This document shows positions 10,380-19,570 of a stretch of DNA of 64,000 bases, piece after piece. The notes under the pieces were generated by a model. That model was not told the DNA's origin. It saw only the letters and a program-made list of their open reading frames with translations, and searched no databases. Positions within the stretch are counted from its first letter, which is position 1; each line of letters starts with the position of its first letter. The translations under genes and the position numbers were made by a program. The DNA is from Sphaerosporella brunnea (Eukaryota; Ascomycota; Pezizomycetes; Pezizales; Pyronemataceae), in assembly GCA_008704415.1 (NCBI GenBank), contig VXIS01000273.1:1-64000 (forward strand), given 5' to 3'.

Positions 10380-10790
10380 GCAGACCGTAACCCCCGAGCC
10401 GGCGAATCCAACACAAATGAGGTTTTTTATGATTAAAACAAAAAAAAACACAAAAATGAGGTTTTTTAACACACTCGCGGGTACGCTGGGGCCGAATCCC
10501 CAGTGTACCCGCGAGTGGTGTTTTCCAATACCTATCTTCCTGCGACTCCCGAGTACGCTGGCGCCGACAGCCCAGCGTATGAGGGAGTCGTACAGGTACT
10601 ACGACCCGAACGGCGATGCAGCTGCCTCCCTCACAGCAAACATTGGTTTTCTTACCAAAGCCGGCTCGGGGGGCAAAAAACCCCAACAACTGCCCCCGAG
10701 CCAGCGAAACTCAAAGGAGGTTTTTCAACACCTGTGAGCGATGCGGGTACGCTGGGGCCGGCTCCCGAGCGTACGGTGGTGGATGGACGA
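10380..10790. repeat. Cluster of GC-rich hairpins
   Basis: At least three inverted repeats follow each other. They are GGGTACGCTGGGG with CCCCAGTGTACCC (about 10,480-10,512), GTACGCTGG with CCAGCGTAT inside GACTCCC/GGGAGTC (about 10,544-10,590), and GCCGGCTCGGGGG with CCCCCGAGCCAGC (about 10,661-10,706). The phrase AAATGAGGTTTTTTA precedes the cluster twice. A 218-codon minus-strand frame (10,033-10,689) crosses the area but shows no recognisable domain. I treat the hairpins as the real feature. Confidence 0.6.
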
Positions 10791-10799
10791 CGGCAACGA

Positions 10800-11670
10800 C
10801 GGTAACACGCGGCGAGAACAGAAAAGCCGATCCCTCCAGGATGGCAGATATGGACAACGCCATTGCGGCCGAGTCACGGGTTATTACATTTGGGGTTTTT
10901 TGCGATGCACGTTGTAGCTGTATTTTCGATGTGTTGGTTTATATTCTGCGTTTTTTCAGTTTGTTTCGGCTATTGTTTCTTTCTCTACGCTACATTTCCC
11001 GCAGGCCTCTGAGCTTCATGTCTTCCTGTGCACGCTGCCGGAATCGTGATTGCGTTTTGGCACTTGTTACGCTGCCCGGGCTGCATGAGCCTTCGCGATC
11101 AACACGTTTCCGCGGCTACAAAGCTTGCAGATTGATCTCACGATGTCCGTAACTCGACCGCCAAAAAATACCGTCCAAAACCACCGTCGGTACAGAACGC
11201 AGTAGCATGCGTGAGTTGCAGATTTCACTGAGCATCGCCACAAAGCAAAGTAGATGAGGCTACGATGCCAGCAAGAACGAAACGCGAAAAGCGAATACTG
11301 GAAACACCCCCGCCCCCGGCAGATGTAGAAGAAAAAAACAAAAAAAACAATGCCAGATGCAAAACTACCGTGGAGTGGATATTGCGTGGGTGGGGGCCAG
11401 AAATGCGCTGATATCAAGCAGTATATACAGTAAGGATGGAAGGAACGCATGGTTCCTGGAAAAGCCAAGAGAGCACTGAAGCCTCTTGCAAACTTTGGAT
11501 TTCTCGGTCCAATGGAGCGAAGCTCACTGTGGTGGTCTACTGCTTGTTTCCAATAAATGTGAAAGACCAGGATCCGGAAAACATGAGCAGCAACTGAGCA
11601 CTGCAGATCCGTCGAACACAACTGAGCTCAAAAAATAAACACCTCCAGACTCCAGAGACGGCCAGGGCAG
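10800..11670. other. No supported gene
   Basis: A 184-codon minus-strand frame (11,067-11,621) is open but has unusual composition (many Phe, Cys and Tyr) and no recognisable motif. I do not call it a gene. Confidence 0.3.
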
Positions 11671-11680
11671 CATCTATAGC

Positions 11681-12469
11681 CTAATTCCACGAACCTAAAA
11701 ACCTAAGATCACTTTGGTTGATCTTCAAACCGGCAAGACCGCCAAAAGGAGGACCCAGAGGAGCCAATATGCATCCTAGGGGAGAGCCAAAAACAGAAGC
11801 AGACGTCGAAGTAGGTATGTTGTGACAGAGAAGCAGAAGTCGAATGACTAGCCGCGTCGAAATAGCTATATGTACAAGGCGGAGACCAACGTAGCCATAA
11901 CTCTGATGCTGCCAAACCTGCCCAAAACGCGGGTTGTGTGCCGCCGGAGTTACCTCAAAGATAGAAGGAAAGAGCTCACAAAAGGAACCTGATCCTGCAG
12001 ATCCAAGGAATCGAGAAGCAAAACAACCGGTAGGTCTGGGGATCTCCCAGCCGAAGGATCCACCGAATAGCGTATGAACGGCGAACCAAGACCTGAATCG
12101 ATAATCCCACGCAAGCCTCAAATACCGTCGATCCCACGGAGATAAACAGCTCAACGTTGCAAACCTGACGAACACAAAGGAAATACAGTTCCCGGAAAAA
12201 CATCCGAGAACGTTGAATAAACTGACCGATGAGGCCAGATGTGGTAAGAGCCGGGGACCCTCAACGTGAGAAGCTGAGCAATTACGCAATTCGTCGACCC
12301 TGAAGACGATGACAGTTGAAGTCAAACGGATCGTGGATTCGAGGAAACATATAAATCGATGCTGCGAGGTTAAGAAGAATGGAGAAATTGGATATCGTGC
12401 AGCCGGAGAACGGGAGAAAGGGAGATTGGTGAAGCTGAACGAGCTATCGTAGGTATCCAAAGAAATCAT
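11681..12469 (-). CDS. Hypothetical 262-codon ORF
   Basis: This is a long uninterrupted ATG frame on the minus strand, rich in Ser, Phe, Leu and Arg, with some hydrophobic stretches and no recognised domain. It lies downstream of a possible start exon at 12,575-12,862 on the same strand. In AT-balanced DNA a frame this long is suggestive but not proof, and it could also be an untranslated region. Function unknown. Confidence 0.25.
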   Translation of the reverse strand: MISLDTYDSSFSFTNLPFSRSPAARYPISPFFLTSQHRFICFLESTIRLTSTVIVFRVDELRNCSASHVEGPRLLPHLASSVSLFNVLGCFSGNCISFVFVRFATLSCLSPWDRRYLRLAWDYRFRSWFAVHTLFGGSFGWEIPRPTGCFASRFLGSAGSGSFCELFPSIFEVTPAAHNPRFGQVWQHQSYGYVGLRLVHIAISTRLVIRLLLLCHNIPTSTSASVFGSPLGCILAPLGPPFGGLAGLKINQSDLRFLGSWN

Positions 12470-12862
12470 TGAACTTGAGTGTCAGCATTGAGAAACGATA
12501 GACGTGGAAGAGGTGAAGGAGTGCAGAAATGGTAGCAACACTAGACAGCGGCAGCAGATGCCGAACCAGCGATATCAAAGAACCCTCCAAACTCGGCACC
12601 CCCGGCCTCTAGCGGCGTTCCTGAACATTGAGAAAGGAGGGATGATAGCGACCATCAATGGTGAGCGCAGTCGCCGCCGCTTCCAGGAGGGTTTGATACT
12701 ATGCCAAGATCGCATCCCGCCAGCATTCTCAGATTGGGAGTTCGCAAGGTCTCTTAAAGCATTCCAGAGACCACCAAGAAGGCCTTTCAAACAGAAAAGC
12801 AACAGAAGCAGTAATTCGCAAGCGTGGCGAAGAATGGGGACCTCGTCATCAGCAAACGACAT
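12433..12862 (-). CDS. Possible 5' exons of an unassigned gene
   Basis: An ATG at 12,862 follows a pyrimidine-rich leader (ACCTTCACGCGATG) and opens MSFADDEVPILRHACELLL, with a hydrophobic helix after it. Further downstream, other frames also look coding (QTLLEAAATALTIDGRYHPS without an obvious start, and LPLSSVATISALLHLFHVYR). This suggests introns or frameshifts that I could not resolve. The family is unknown. Confidence 0.3.
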
Positions 12863-13329
12863 CGCGTGAAGGTGCGAGTTGAGAAAGTATTATGACTAGA
12901 CGCGCATTGAGAAGTGGACAGAGGACTGGCTAGAGGACTGGAGAAGGGGGTGAAATAAGTGAATGAATGAGAGAAGGGACTTCGTCTGTGTAGAAGGTCA
13001 ATACTCATCTTCTGTTGTGGTGGCGAAAGATTTCTCGATGTTGCGCTCGTGGATACACGCCCTCGCGCAAGAAAAATTCATTCCGACGATAACAGCAGGT
13101 ATATTTTACAATTCTGTGCTTCCTACGAGGACGAATTTTACAGATTCGGGGGTCTTGAAAGGCAGAAACATTTTATCGTACAAACTCGAGCCCTCGTGAA
13201 ACAAATGCTCAAGGAAGCGCAAAGCCAAGCACCGGGAAATAATCTCACATCACATCAAAGGGAAGAAAAGAAAACAGAAATCAAGTAAAAGCCTTGTCGT
13301 ATGCCCTTTGTACAAGTCTCGCGCGTCTT

Positions 13330-13527
13330 CTAGTTGATCCAGAAATGCCTCATCTCATCAGCGAGGAATTCCGGATCCTCCAAACCGCGTTTCAAATCAC
13401 CCTCCGTCACATGAGTCTCTCCGAACAGAACAGAACGGTCATCACCCGACTTTGACATCCACAACAGGTATCCGATGGACTCAATGAACGAACCGGTAAC
13501 AAGCAATCCCCAGAAAACGAACGGTAT
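13330..13527 (-). CDS. In-frame ORF directly after frataxin stop codon
   Basis: Immediately after the frataxin TAG, in the same frame, 65 codons remain open to a second TAG. The peptide is strongly protein-like. It has a hydrophobic segment (FVFWGLLVTGSFIESIGYLL) followed by an acidic tail (THVTEGDLKRGLEDPEF) ending in RHFWIN. It has no ATG of its own near the start. It could be a 3' exon using the TAG as a splice acceptor (GTTTAG), a remnant of another gene, or a readthrough extension. I recognise no family with certainty. Confidence 0.4.
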   Translation of the reverse strand: MPFVFWGLLVTGSFIESIGYLLWMSKSGDDRSVLFGETHVTEGDLKRGLEDPEFLADEMRHFWIN

Positions 13528-14181
13528 CTAAACGTTCACGTCAACCTTGGCCCCAAGTTCCCCCTCGATGAGTCCCTTCAATGTAGTTCCGGAACCGCGA
13601 ATGTCGATCCACTCGTTGGTGTCCTTATCCCATCCGAACTGGATGGGGCCTGAGACCGGAGACGACAACCAGATTTGGCGGTTCGGGGGCTGTTTGTTTA
13701 TGACATATGTCCCGGTTGGAGTGATGAAGCTAAGGACTCCCGACTGTGCATGGTAGTGGATGTCCTCGTTAGCAATTTTCATGTGACCCTCGAAGTCGTA
13801 ATACATTTTAAAATTGAAGGACTTGAGCTGGCGGCGGCCAGCCAAATGAAACGAAGGCATTGTGCAAAGGAAAAGAAATAGACTTACCGAGTGCTCAACG
13901 TCGTAACCAGGGTTCTGCTCGGCGTGCGCGTCGAGGGCGTCGAAGAGAGCATCCATCGTCGCATCGGACAACTTGGCGTACTCGCGAGAATCCATTAACA
14001 CGGCCTTCTGCGGCGGACCGCCGGAGTAGAAAGCCTTGCGGGACGCGATCGGGAATTGGCTAGTCGCGTGCGAAGTGCCGTGGTAGTTGACGGTCGCGTG
14101 GATTCCCAAGACGTGCTGGGCCGAGGACTTCGGGTAGCCGACGCGCAAAAGCCGAAGACCAACGCGAACAGACGAGAGCAT
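13528..14181 (-). CDS. YFH1: Frataxin, mitochondrial
   Basis: Frataxin is an iron-binding protein of the mitochondrial matrix that stimulates iron-sulfur cluster assembly on the cysteine desulfurase complex. The model has two exons, 13,888-14,181 and 13,528-13,743 (169 residues), with an intron at 13,744-13,887. That intron has donor GTAAGT, branch site GCTAACG and acceptor CAG. It is 144 bp, a multiple of three with no stop, so a retained-intron message would stay open. The N terminus (MLSSVRVGLRLLRVG) is a typical arginine-rich mitochondrial presequence. The acidic first helix (about residues 67-98, SDATMDALFDALDAHAEQ) carries the iron-binding ridge. The hallmark strand GTYVINKQPPNRQIWLSSP follows the splice junction. 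Length fits the fungal family. It is the clearest gene in the window. Confidence 0.96.
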   Translation of the reverse strand: MLSSVRVGLRLLRVGYPKSSAQHVLGIHATVNYHGTSHATSQFPIASRKAFYSGGPPQKAVLMDSREYAKLSDATMDALFDALDAHAEQNPGYDVEHSVSLFLFLCTMPSFHLAGRRQLKSFNFKMYYDFEGHMKIANEDIHYHAQSGVLSFITPTGTYVINKQPPNRQIWLSSPVSGPIQFGWDKDTNEWIDIRGSGTTLKGLIEGELGAKVDVNV

Positions 14182-14384
14182 GATGGATGGTGGATGGTGA
14201 TTGAGAAGGTGATTCGGCCGGGTTTGGGGGAAACGCGTAGTTGGGAGGTGATGGTGGCCGGCGGGAGGTGTTTCGGTGGGGGTGGTGGTGTGGGAAGACG
14301 CGTTCGCGAGGTGGGTGAATTTACTTTGGCGGGGCCGCGCTTTCTCACGTCATTGCGGAAAATGCCGAAGATGTGGGCTAGGGT

Positions 14385-15041
14385 TTGTTACCTCCGACCA
14401 AAACAAAGCTGCCGGCTGAAGGGAAAGATCTGTTTCGATTTCGCAGGCCTGATTCTTCATTTGAACGGTCCTCTGCCTCTTCCAGTGCACCTCTACGTCG
14501 CAACATCCAACTTCGACCACGCCTCTCCCAACTATGGTTCTTTCCTAATTCGCTTCTTTTGGCCCCTGCCTCGCTCCTCGATTTCACACGATGGTCAAGT
14601 GGCATCCAGTCTTTGTATTTCCCACTTCTATGCTCAGCGCCTGCGACCCCGACAATGCGATCCCCGCTCGGCGACTTGCCATGTCGCCTGCGCCTCGAGA
14701 TCTTGCCTCAGAGCACCTTGGATATCGGCATGTGGTTATGCCCAACCTCCATCTCCGAAAATTCGTCTGCCATGTCCCCCCCCCCTCTCATCCCCGATAT
14801 GGTCTCAGCGTCAGGCTCGATCTCGACTCAGCATTGTCGTGACACCAAAGTACGACTGGATTCACCTTTCACCGCGTTGGTTGCGAAGAAAATGGGCTTT
14901 GGCGCGTTGTACACCCCGTTCAACCCCTCTCGAAGCTCTGCTCTACTCTTGTGCCTACTTTCTCAGTTTCCGCCGACTCGGTCTGGCCCTGCACCCTCTC
15001 GATCTCAGTCTACGCGAATCTTGGCATCGGGACCCTGTTGA
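14385..15041 (+). CDS. Hypothetical ORF divergent from frataxin
   Basis: A 218-codon frame, rich in Ser, Pro, Leu and Arg, starts about 200 bp upstream of frataxin on the opposite strand. The phrase GDLPCRLRLEILPQ is reminiscent of an F-box beginning, but the rest of the domain is not evident. Two other plus frames overlap it. I regard it as possible, with unknown function. Confidence 0.25.
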   Translation: MLPPTKTKLPAEGKDLFRFRRPDSSFERSSASSSAPLRRNIQLRPRLSQLWFFPNSLLLAPASLLDFTRWSSGIQSLYFPLLCSAPATPTMRSPLGDLPCRLRLEILPQSTLDIGMWLCPTSISENSSAMSPPPLIPDMVSASGSISTQHCRDTKVRLDSPFTALVAKKMGFGALYTPFNPSRSSALLLCLLSQFPPTRSGPAPSRSQSTRILASGPC

Positions 15042-15044
15042 GTT

Positions 15045-15400
15045 AATTTTATTGTTTGTATGCGACCGCGAACAATCATGACAGACCCCTACCCGCACCG
15101 TTATTGGTGCTATCTCATGGATCGACTGCACAAACTGCGGCAACGAGTCCACGACATCGCAGAGACGCTCGTTTCAGGACGACTGAAAACTGTTCCGATG
15201 ACTTGCGATGGACGGCATCAGTGATGGTTGACACGAAACCGCGCACCTTCAGCAACCACTTCCAGGACCAAAATACCAGACGCACCGGAACAAAGCAAAG
15301 GAATAACCGTGGCGACAAACGAAAGAAACAAGCCCGTAACAACGTGGAAACGCCATGACCTCCAGGGCTGAGTCACTCCTCCTCCTCCCACTCCTCTCCC
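15045..15400 (+). repeat. Dispersed module M, copy 1
   Basis: This copy begins TTATTGTTTGTATGCGACC, then GCGAACAATCATGACAGACC, then GGTGCTATCTCATGG, and ends near an AAACAAGCCCGTAACAACG word and a CACTCCTCC tract. The same order of words occurs at 24,405-24,680 (plus) and 20,330-20,530 (minus). More diverged copies lie near 54.3, 56.0 and 60.8 kb. Read on the opposite strand the module contains AATAAA, so it may include 3' ends of genes. Confidence 0.65.
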
Positions 15401-15809
15401 GAAGATGACGACGAATCATCCTCCTCCTCCTCCGCCTGCACCCGAGCACTGCGGGTACTCTTCCGCGGCAGGTTTCCCGGACCCAACGCCAAAAACGTAA
15501 GTTATCACTTTCAACCCACTTTAGAAGGTGACTAATGTACAACAGGAGATGCCGCGCTCAGCCTCAGACTCTGCGCCGGTACCGCTGCGTCAATCCCTCC
15601 AGGCAGGACAGTGCTCCAACCGGTATCGCCAAACCCTAACCCCAAGACTGCACACCGGAGGACAGCTGGTCTGTCCAGGAGCGCCAGGCCCCCGTCTCGC
15701 CGTCAAGCGGGGTCATCCTATCCCGCGATGTCTCCTCAAGAACGACAGTCAGTGTCTGGCGGAGGGCAGCTGGTCTGCCCTAGCGCCCCGCCCTCCGCCC
15801 GGGTTTTGA
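15371..15809 (+). CDS. Acidic/serine-rich protein fragment with intron
   Basis: The plus strand reads SPEDDDESSSSSSACTRAL up to a donor GTAAGT at 15,497. A perfect fungal intron follows (49 bp, branch GACTAATG, acceptor ACAACAG ending 15,545). In the same phase the next exon reads EMPRSASDSAPVPLRQSLQ and runs to a stop at 15,809. The start is not clear. A related acidic exon (SPDDDDDDDESCSPSPSS) occurs at 24.6 kb after a copy of module M, so these are likely paralogous gene pieces. Function unknown. Confidence 0.4.
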
Positions 15810-16170
15810 GGGTACTGAGGTGGGGCGGGGTACTGAGGTGGGGGAGGGTGCCGCCAATCAAGCCTTGCGGCATATTGAACTGTGCGGGGCCGGCTATCAC
15901 AGTTAAACATCCAGCCCGGCCTTTTGTTCACTCCCTTCCACGTTTTCCTGCCTTCGGGCTTCGAAGTTAGTACTTCCACTGTTCGCATTGCTACAAATAA
16001 GCGCATGAACTGACGAGTCGATTCACCAGCTCGAAGCCCGCCTTGCAAGGCCCCCGGGGGGGTGCTCAACAACCCGATGCCAATTTCGCCAAGGCCCGCG
16101 CTACCGGTACCAACAACAACACCGGTGGCCCGGGTGGGGGTCCCGGCAAACCCACATTATCTGCGCACCG

Positions 16171-16345
16171 AGCGCATGGAGGGCTGCCATCTATGGCAGC
16201 CCTCCATCGGTTGCTTCGGCGATTCCGGCCAAACCGCCACATGCTTCCACACAGACACTATACCGCCAGGAGGATTCCCCGCAAACCTCTAGCAACGTCG
16301 AGCACAAGGGAGCCCCCAATGTCCACCACAGGGGGCTCCCAAGAA
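16171..16345. repeat. Two perfect hairpins in coding-like sequence
   Basis: The first pairs TGGAGGGCTGCCAT with ATGGCAGCCCTCCA across a 2-nt loop (about 16,176-16,205). The second pairs GGGAGCCCCC with GGGGGCTCCC (about 16,308-16,341). Neither is followed by a T run. Both lie between a spliced exon and an Smr-like fragment. Confidence 0.75.
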
Positions 16346-16398
16346 GGTGTCTCTGGCGGAATACTCGGCTATGAGGCGTTCCAAGTCCATCCCAATCA

Positions 16399-16560
16399 TT
16401 GATGCCTTGGGGAAATCATCCCCAGGGCGGTGTGAGGAAGTTGGCCCCTGCTGTGGAGAGGATTTGTGGTGAGCTTGGCTTGAGGTTCAGGCAGGGGGAG
16501 AACGCCGGTAGGAGCTATGTTTGGTTGAGGCCGGGGCAGCAGTCTCGCTCCCAATTACCA
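16399..16560 (+). CDS. Smr-domain-like C-terminal fragment
   Basis: From the ATG at 16,399 the frame reads NHPQGGVRKLAPAVERICG, then ELGLRFRQGENAGRSYVWL. This resembles the second half of Smr domains (a G.G.HS..G core, then a helix and a final G...V strand), a family of nucleic-acid-binding nucleases in MutS2-like and fungal DUF1771 proteins. The first half of the domain (the DLHG motif) is not found upstream. The preceding sequence is in another frame and contains KKVSLAEYSAMRRSKSIP. It is therefore a fragment or a badly broken gene. The open frame continues to 16,956 through hairpin repeats. Confidence 0.4.
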
Positions 16561-16851
16561 TGGGATGACACGTGCTCGCTGCCCGAACCCGCCATCAGGT
16601 TGGTGCTCGAACCCTTTAGTTACCAACTAGATGCTGATCATTCCGCAGCCGGCCTGTCTGCTCCCAACACGACCAATGCGTGTCGCGGTTTCTCTACACA
16701 CGCCACCCCGCCAGAAGACACAGGCCGAGACCTAATTTCGCTGCGGCGAACTGGTCACTGGTCCTTCCTGTCCGCGTACCTACCATACTGCAGGAAAAGG
16801 GCAGTAACTTCCACCCAAGTGCGTTTAGTGCGGATCGAAGCCAGCAATGTT

Positions 16852-17135
16852 CTCCGAAAACGAAGCTCGAGAGAGCCTGAAGACGATTTAGCCCCCCAGT
16901 TTCGTGGGTTTGTAAGATACGAAACTGGGGGGCTACGACATCCCATACACGATTAACCAGGAGGAAGCGTTCGCCGATCCGCCCGGTTAGCTTCCTCGAA
17001 AACGAAGCTCGAGCGATCCTGAAGACGACTTAGCCCCCCGGTTTCGTGGGTTTATAAGATACGAAACTGGGGGGCTACGATATCCCGTACACCATTAACC
17101 AGGAGGAAGCGTTCGCCGATTCACCCGGTTGGCTT
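16852..17135 (+). repeat. 142-bp tandem duplication, each unit with a strong hairpin
   Basis: Two copies start at AACGAAGCTCGAG (cores at 16,861 and 17,003) and end after GGAAGCGTTCGCCGAT. Each contains an inverted repeat AGCCCCCCAGTTTCGT with ACGAAACTGGGGGGCT around a loop of about 13 nt. The copies differ by scattered substitutions. Confidence 0.88.
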
Positions 17136-17501
17136 TTGCCACCGGGCATGGTTTCTGGTTTTGGGTTTCAACTCTTCCGCACCATCACCTTTACCCGTTC
17201 ATCGACTCACGACTCAGAAGAACGTGAGTCTATTCACCGCTCGTTTAAAATAGGCGTCAGGGCTGACTATTCCACCTAGTTTCCACGGCCTCCATTTCCA
17301 AAGCTGTGGAAACGATGGATTGGGGGCTGAAACCTGCGATTTGATGGGATGGTTGGGGGAGGCGTGTACTTGGACCTGGCTTAGGAGTTTTTCATGGGGA
17401 TAAATGTCAGTGTTTACTCGATCATTTAATTTGTATAATTCACATCGCTTGGTCCTGTTACTTTTTGAGGTCGTGCCTGCGAGAAGTAGAATATTGATAT
17501 A

Positions 17502-17645
17502 AGGGCCGCTCAGACGGGCGTTTTTGACTTGGATATCCGAATTTTCAACCGGCTGTTTATCGATGTCTGTAAGCCATGTGACGCCGAAACTGGCCTTAAA
17601 TCCATAAACGTCGAAAAAAATATAAACGCCTGTCTGAGCGGCCCT
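17502..17645 (-). mobile_element. 144-bp MITE, copy 2 (inverted)
   Basis: This is the same element as 3,937-4,080 and 42,306-42,449, in the opposite orientation and again exactly 144 bp. It is flanked by ATA on both sides. Near-identity of the copies suggests recent movement. Confidence 0.88.
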
Positions 17646-17649
17646 ATAA

Positions 17650-18235
17650 CATTTATAATAACACCTTCCAACTGCTCCCCGGTTAACAGAAATGACTGAA
17701 CATTGTGTGTTTGAAAATCTTTGGAATTCAGAGCTCTTTTACGGCTATTGTGACCTCACGCAAATAGACCCGGCACCTCTACGGGTAAAAACAAAATCGT
17801 CGAACACACCAGCTCCAGTGAGCCCCTTCTTACAATTTCCAGTCTATAGTAGGTGGCCGACAGAGCCACAGGGTTTGCAAAGGATTGCAGAATTGTTAGT
17901 ACTGCAGCAGACAGCTACATATTGACTCACCGGACCTATATGACAGCTGAGCTACATGTTTTATGTATCTCTAGGACTTGGAAAAGTTGGGGTAAAATTA
18001 ATGCACCTTTTTGGCTGTATAAATCTATACTCATAAGGAGCCTTGCGATCGCCGTGGAACAGCGTCTTGATGGCGTACCCAACATTACGGTTGTCAACAA
18101 AACGATCAGATTGCGTAGCTAGGGGAGCCGATTTTAGTACGGTGAATGAAGCCACTTCTATGCCATACACAGAATTCTACACGTGGTTGTAAGCACGAAA
18201 AAAAAAATCAGTTACACCCATGTATTTGGCCGCTT
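17650..18235. other. No supported gene
   Basis: Short frames only, and the region is AT-rich. I see no RNA gene or repeat. Confidence 0.35.
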
Positions 18236-18237
18236 GT

Positions 18238-18436
18238 GGGTCACGTGATTCTCTACTATAAATACAGCAGAACTGATTCTTTCCCTGCCATACCTCCGCT
18301 ACACACCACATCTCAATTCATCAAATGCCTTCGGTCAAACGCGACACACACCCCTCCTCTTACACAACCACGGTTTAGCGCCACTGCGCGCTGCTTCAGG
18401 TTCGCTTGGTTTGCCTGTTTCTTCGACAACTTTTGA
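18238..18436 (+). promoter_or_regulatory. Promoter with CACGTG box and TATA box
   Basis: GGGTCACGTGATT is followed about 10 bp later by TACTATAAATACAG. A C/A-rich leader and an ATG at about 18,325 (CATCAAATGCCTTCGG) come next. The frame is short (MPSVKRDTHPSSYTTTV, then stop), and soon after 18,440 the sequence enters the palindromic array. This looks like the 5' end of a gene whose body was replaced or displaced. A similar CACGTG plus TATAAAA pair is at 47.45 kb. Confidence 0.5.
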
Positions 18437-18473
18437 GGTTAACGATTTGGTGATTTAGTGGTCGATCGACCAA

Positions 18474-19345
18474 ATGGTTTACCTCGCTACTTGATCACCA
18501 ACTTGGTGATCAAGTGGAATGAGGAACGCTCACTCGCCACTTGGTCACCAATTTGGTGATCAAATGGAATGAGGATCGCTCATGGGCCCAATGGTTTACC
18601 TCGCCACTTGGTCACCAACTTGGTGATCAAGTGGAATGAGGAACGCTCACTCGCCACTTGGTCACCAAGTTGGTGATCAAATGGAATGAGGATCGCTGAT
18701 GGGCCAAATGGTTTGCCTCGCCACTTGGTCACCAAGTTGGTGATCAAGTGGAATGAGGATCGCTCATGGGCCCAATGGTTTACCTCGCCACTTGGTCACC
18801 AAGTTGGTGATCAAGTGGAATGAGGATTGCTCATGGGCCAAATGGTTTACCTCGCTACTTGGTCACCAACTTGGTGATCAAGTGGAATGAGGAACGCTCA
18901 CTCGCCACTTGGTCACCAAGTTGGTGATCAAATGGAATGAGGATCGCTCATGGGCCAAATGGTTTACCTCGCTATTTGATCACCAACTTGGTGATCAGGT
19001 GGAACCAGGAACGCCCATGGGCCAAATGGTTTACCTGGCCACCTGATCACCAACTTGGTGATCAGGTGGAACAAGTTTGGCCCAGGTCCCCACCGGTATG
19101 TATGGCGAACCTTCCTGACGACTTCCGCTATGAATCAAGGACTAACATACAGCCGCAGAAAGACAAGAAAGACGAGAACGGAAATGGCGTGATAGCGCCC
19201 AACCGACCCCCCGCCCCTCAGCCGCAGAGGTCGGAATACACCTCAGTCGCGACTCAGTTGGTGATCCGATGGAACGAGGAAGGTCCATGGACCTAATGGT
19301 TTACCTCGCCACCTGATCACCAACTTGGTGATCAGGTGGAACAAG
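18474..19345. repeat. Palindromic tandem array
   Basis: About eleven copies of an inverted repeat alternate with spacers such as AATGAGGATCGCTCATGGG and AATGGTTTACCTCG. The inverted repeat has left arm CCACTTGGTCACCAA and right arm TTGGTGATCAAGTGG. Units alternate at about 50 and 67 bp, giving a higher-order period near 117 bp. The last units (about 18,970-19,340) change the arms to CCACCTGATCACC and GGTGATCAGGTGG, with both sides changing together. Confidence 0.88.
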
Positions 19346-19540
19346 TTTGCCCAGGTCCCCCACCGGTATGTATGGCGATCCTTCCTGACGACTTCCGCTA
19401 TGAATCAAGGACTAACATACAGCAGCAGGAAGACAAGAAAGACGAGAACGGAAATAGCGTAATAGCGCCCAACCGACCTCCCGCCCCTCAGCCGCAGAGG
19501 TCGGAATACACCTCAGTCACGACTCAGCTGCCCGAGAAAG
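19066..19540 (+). repeat. About 267-bp duplication with an open reading frame
   Basis: Two copies, starting near 19,083 and 19,351, carry the same coding-like segment (DDFRYESRTNIQ, then APNRPPAPQPQRSEYTSV). The copies differ by few bases and each is preceded by the palindromic unit. The nucleotide word CAGAGGTCGGAATACACCTC recurs with one change at about 62,715, where it also reads QRAEYTSL. This suggests a dispersed, real coding module. Confidence 0.7.
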
Positions 19541-19570
19541 CGCGGCCGGGCTCGCGAATTCTGCCTGGCA

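Noticed and set aside
10033..10689. 218-codon minus-strand ORF
   Set aside because: It runs through several hairpins and an A/T homopolymer region with no domain, start context or splice support.
14056..15081. 341-codon plus-strand ORF
   Set aside because: Its first part is antisense to the frataxin first exon and its composition is erratic. I treat it as a shadow frame.
18474..19345. CRISPR-like array
   Set aside because: The spacers are themselves repeated and the setting is fungal nuclear DNA with introns. It is a palindromic tandem repeat.
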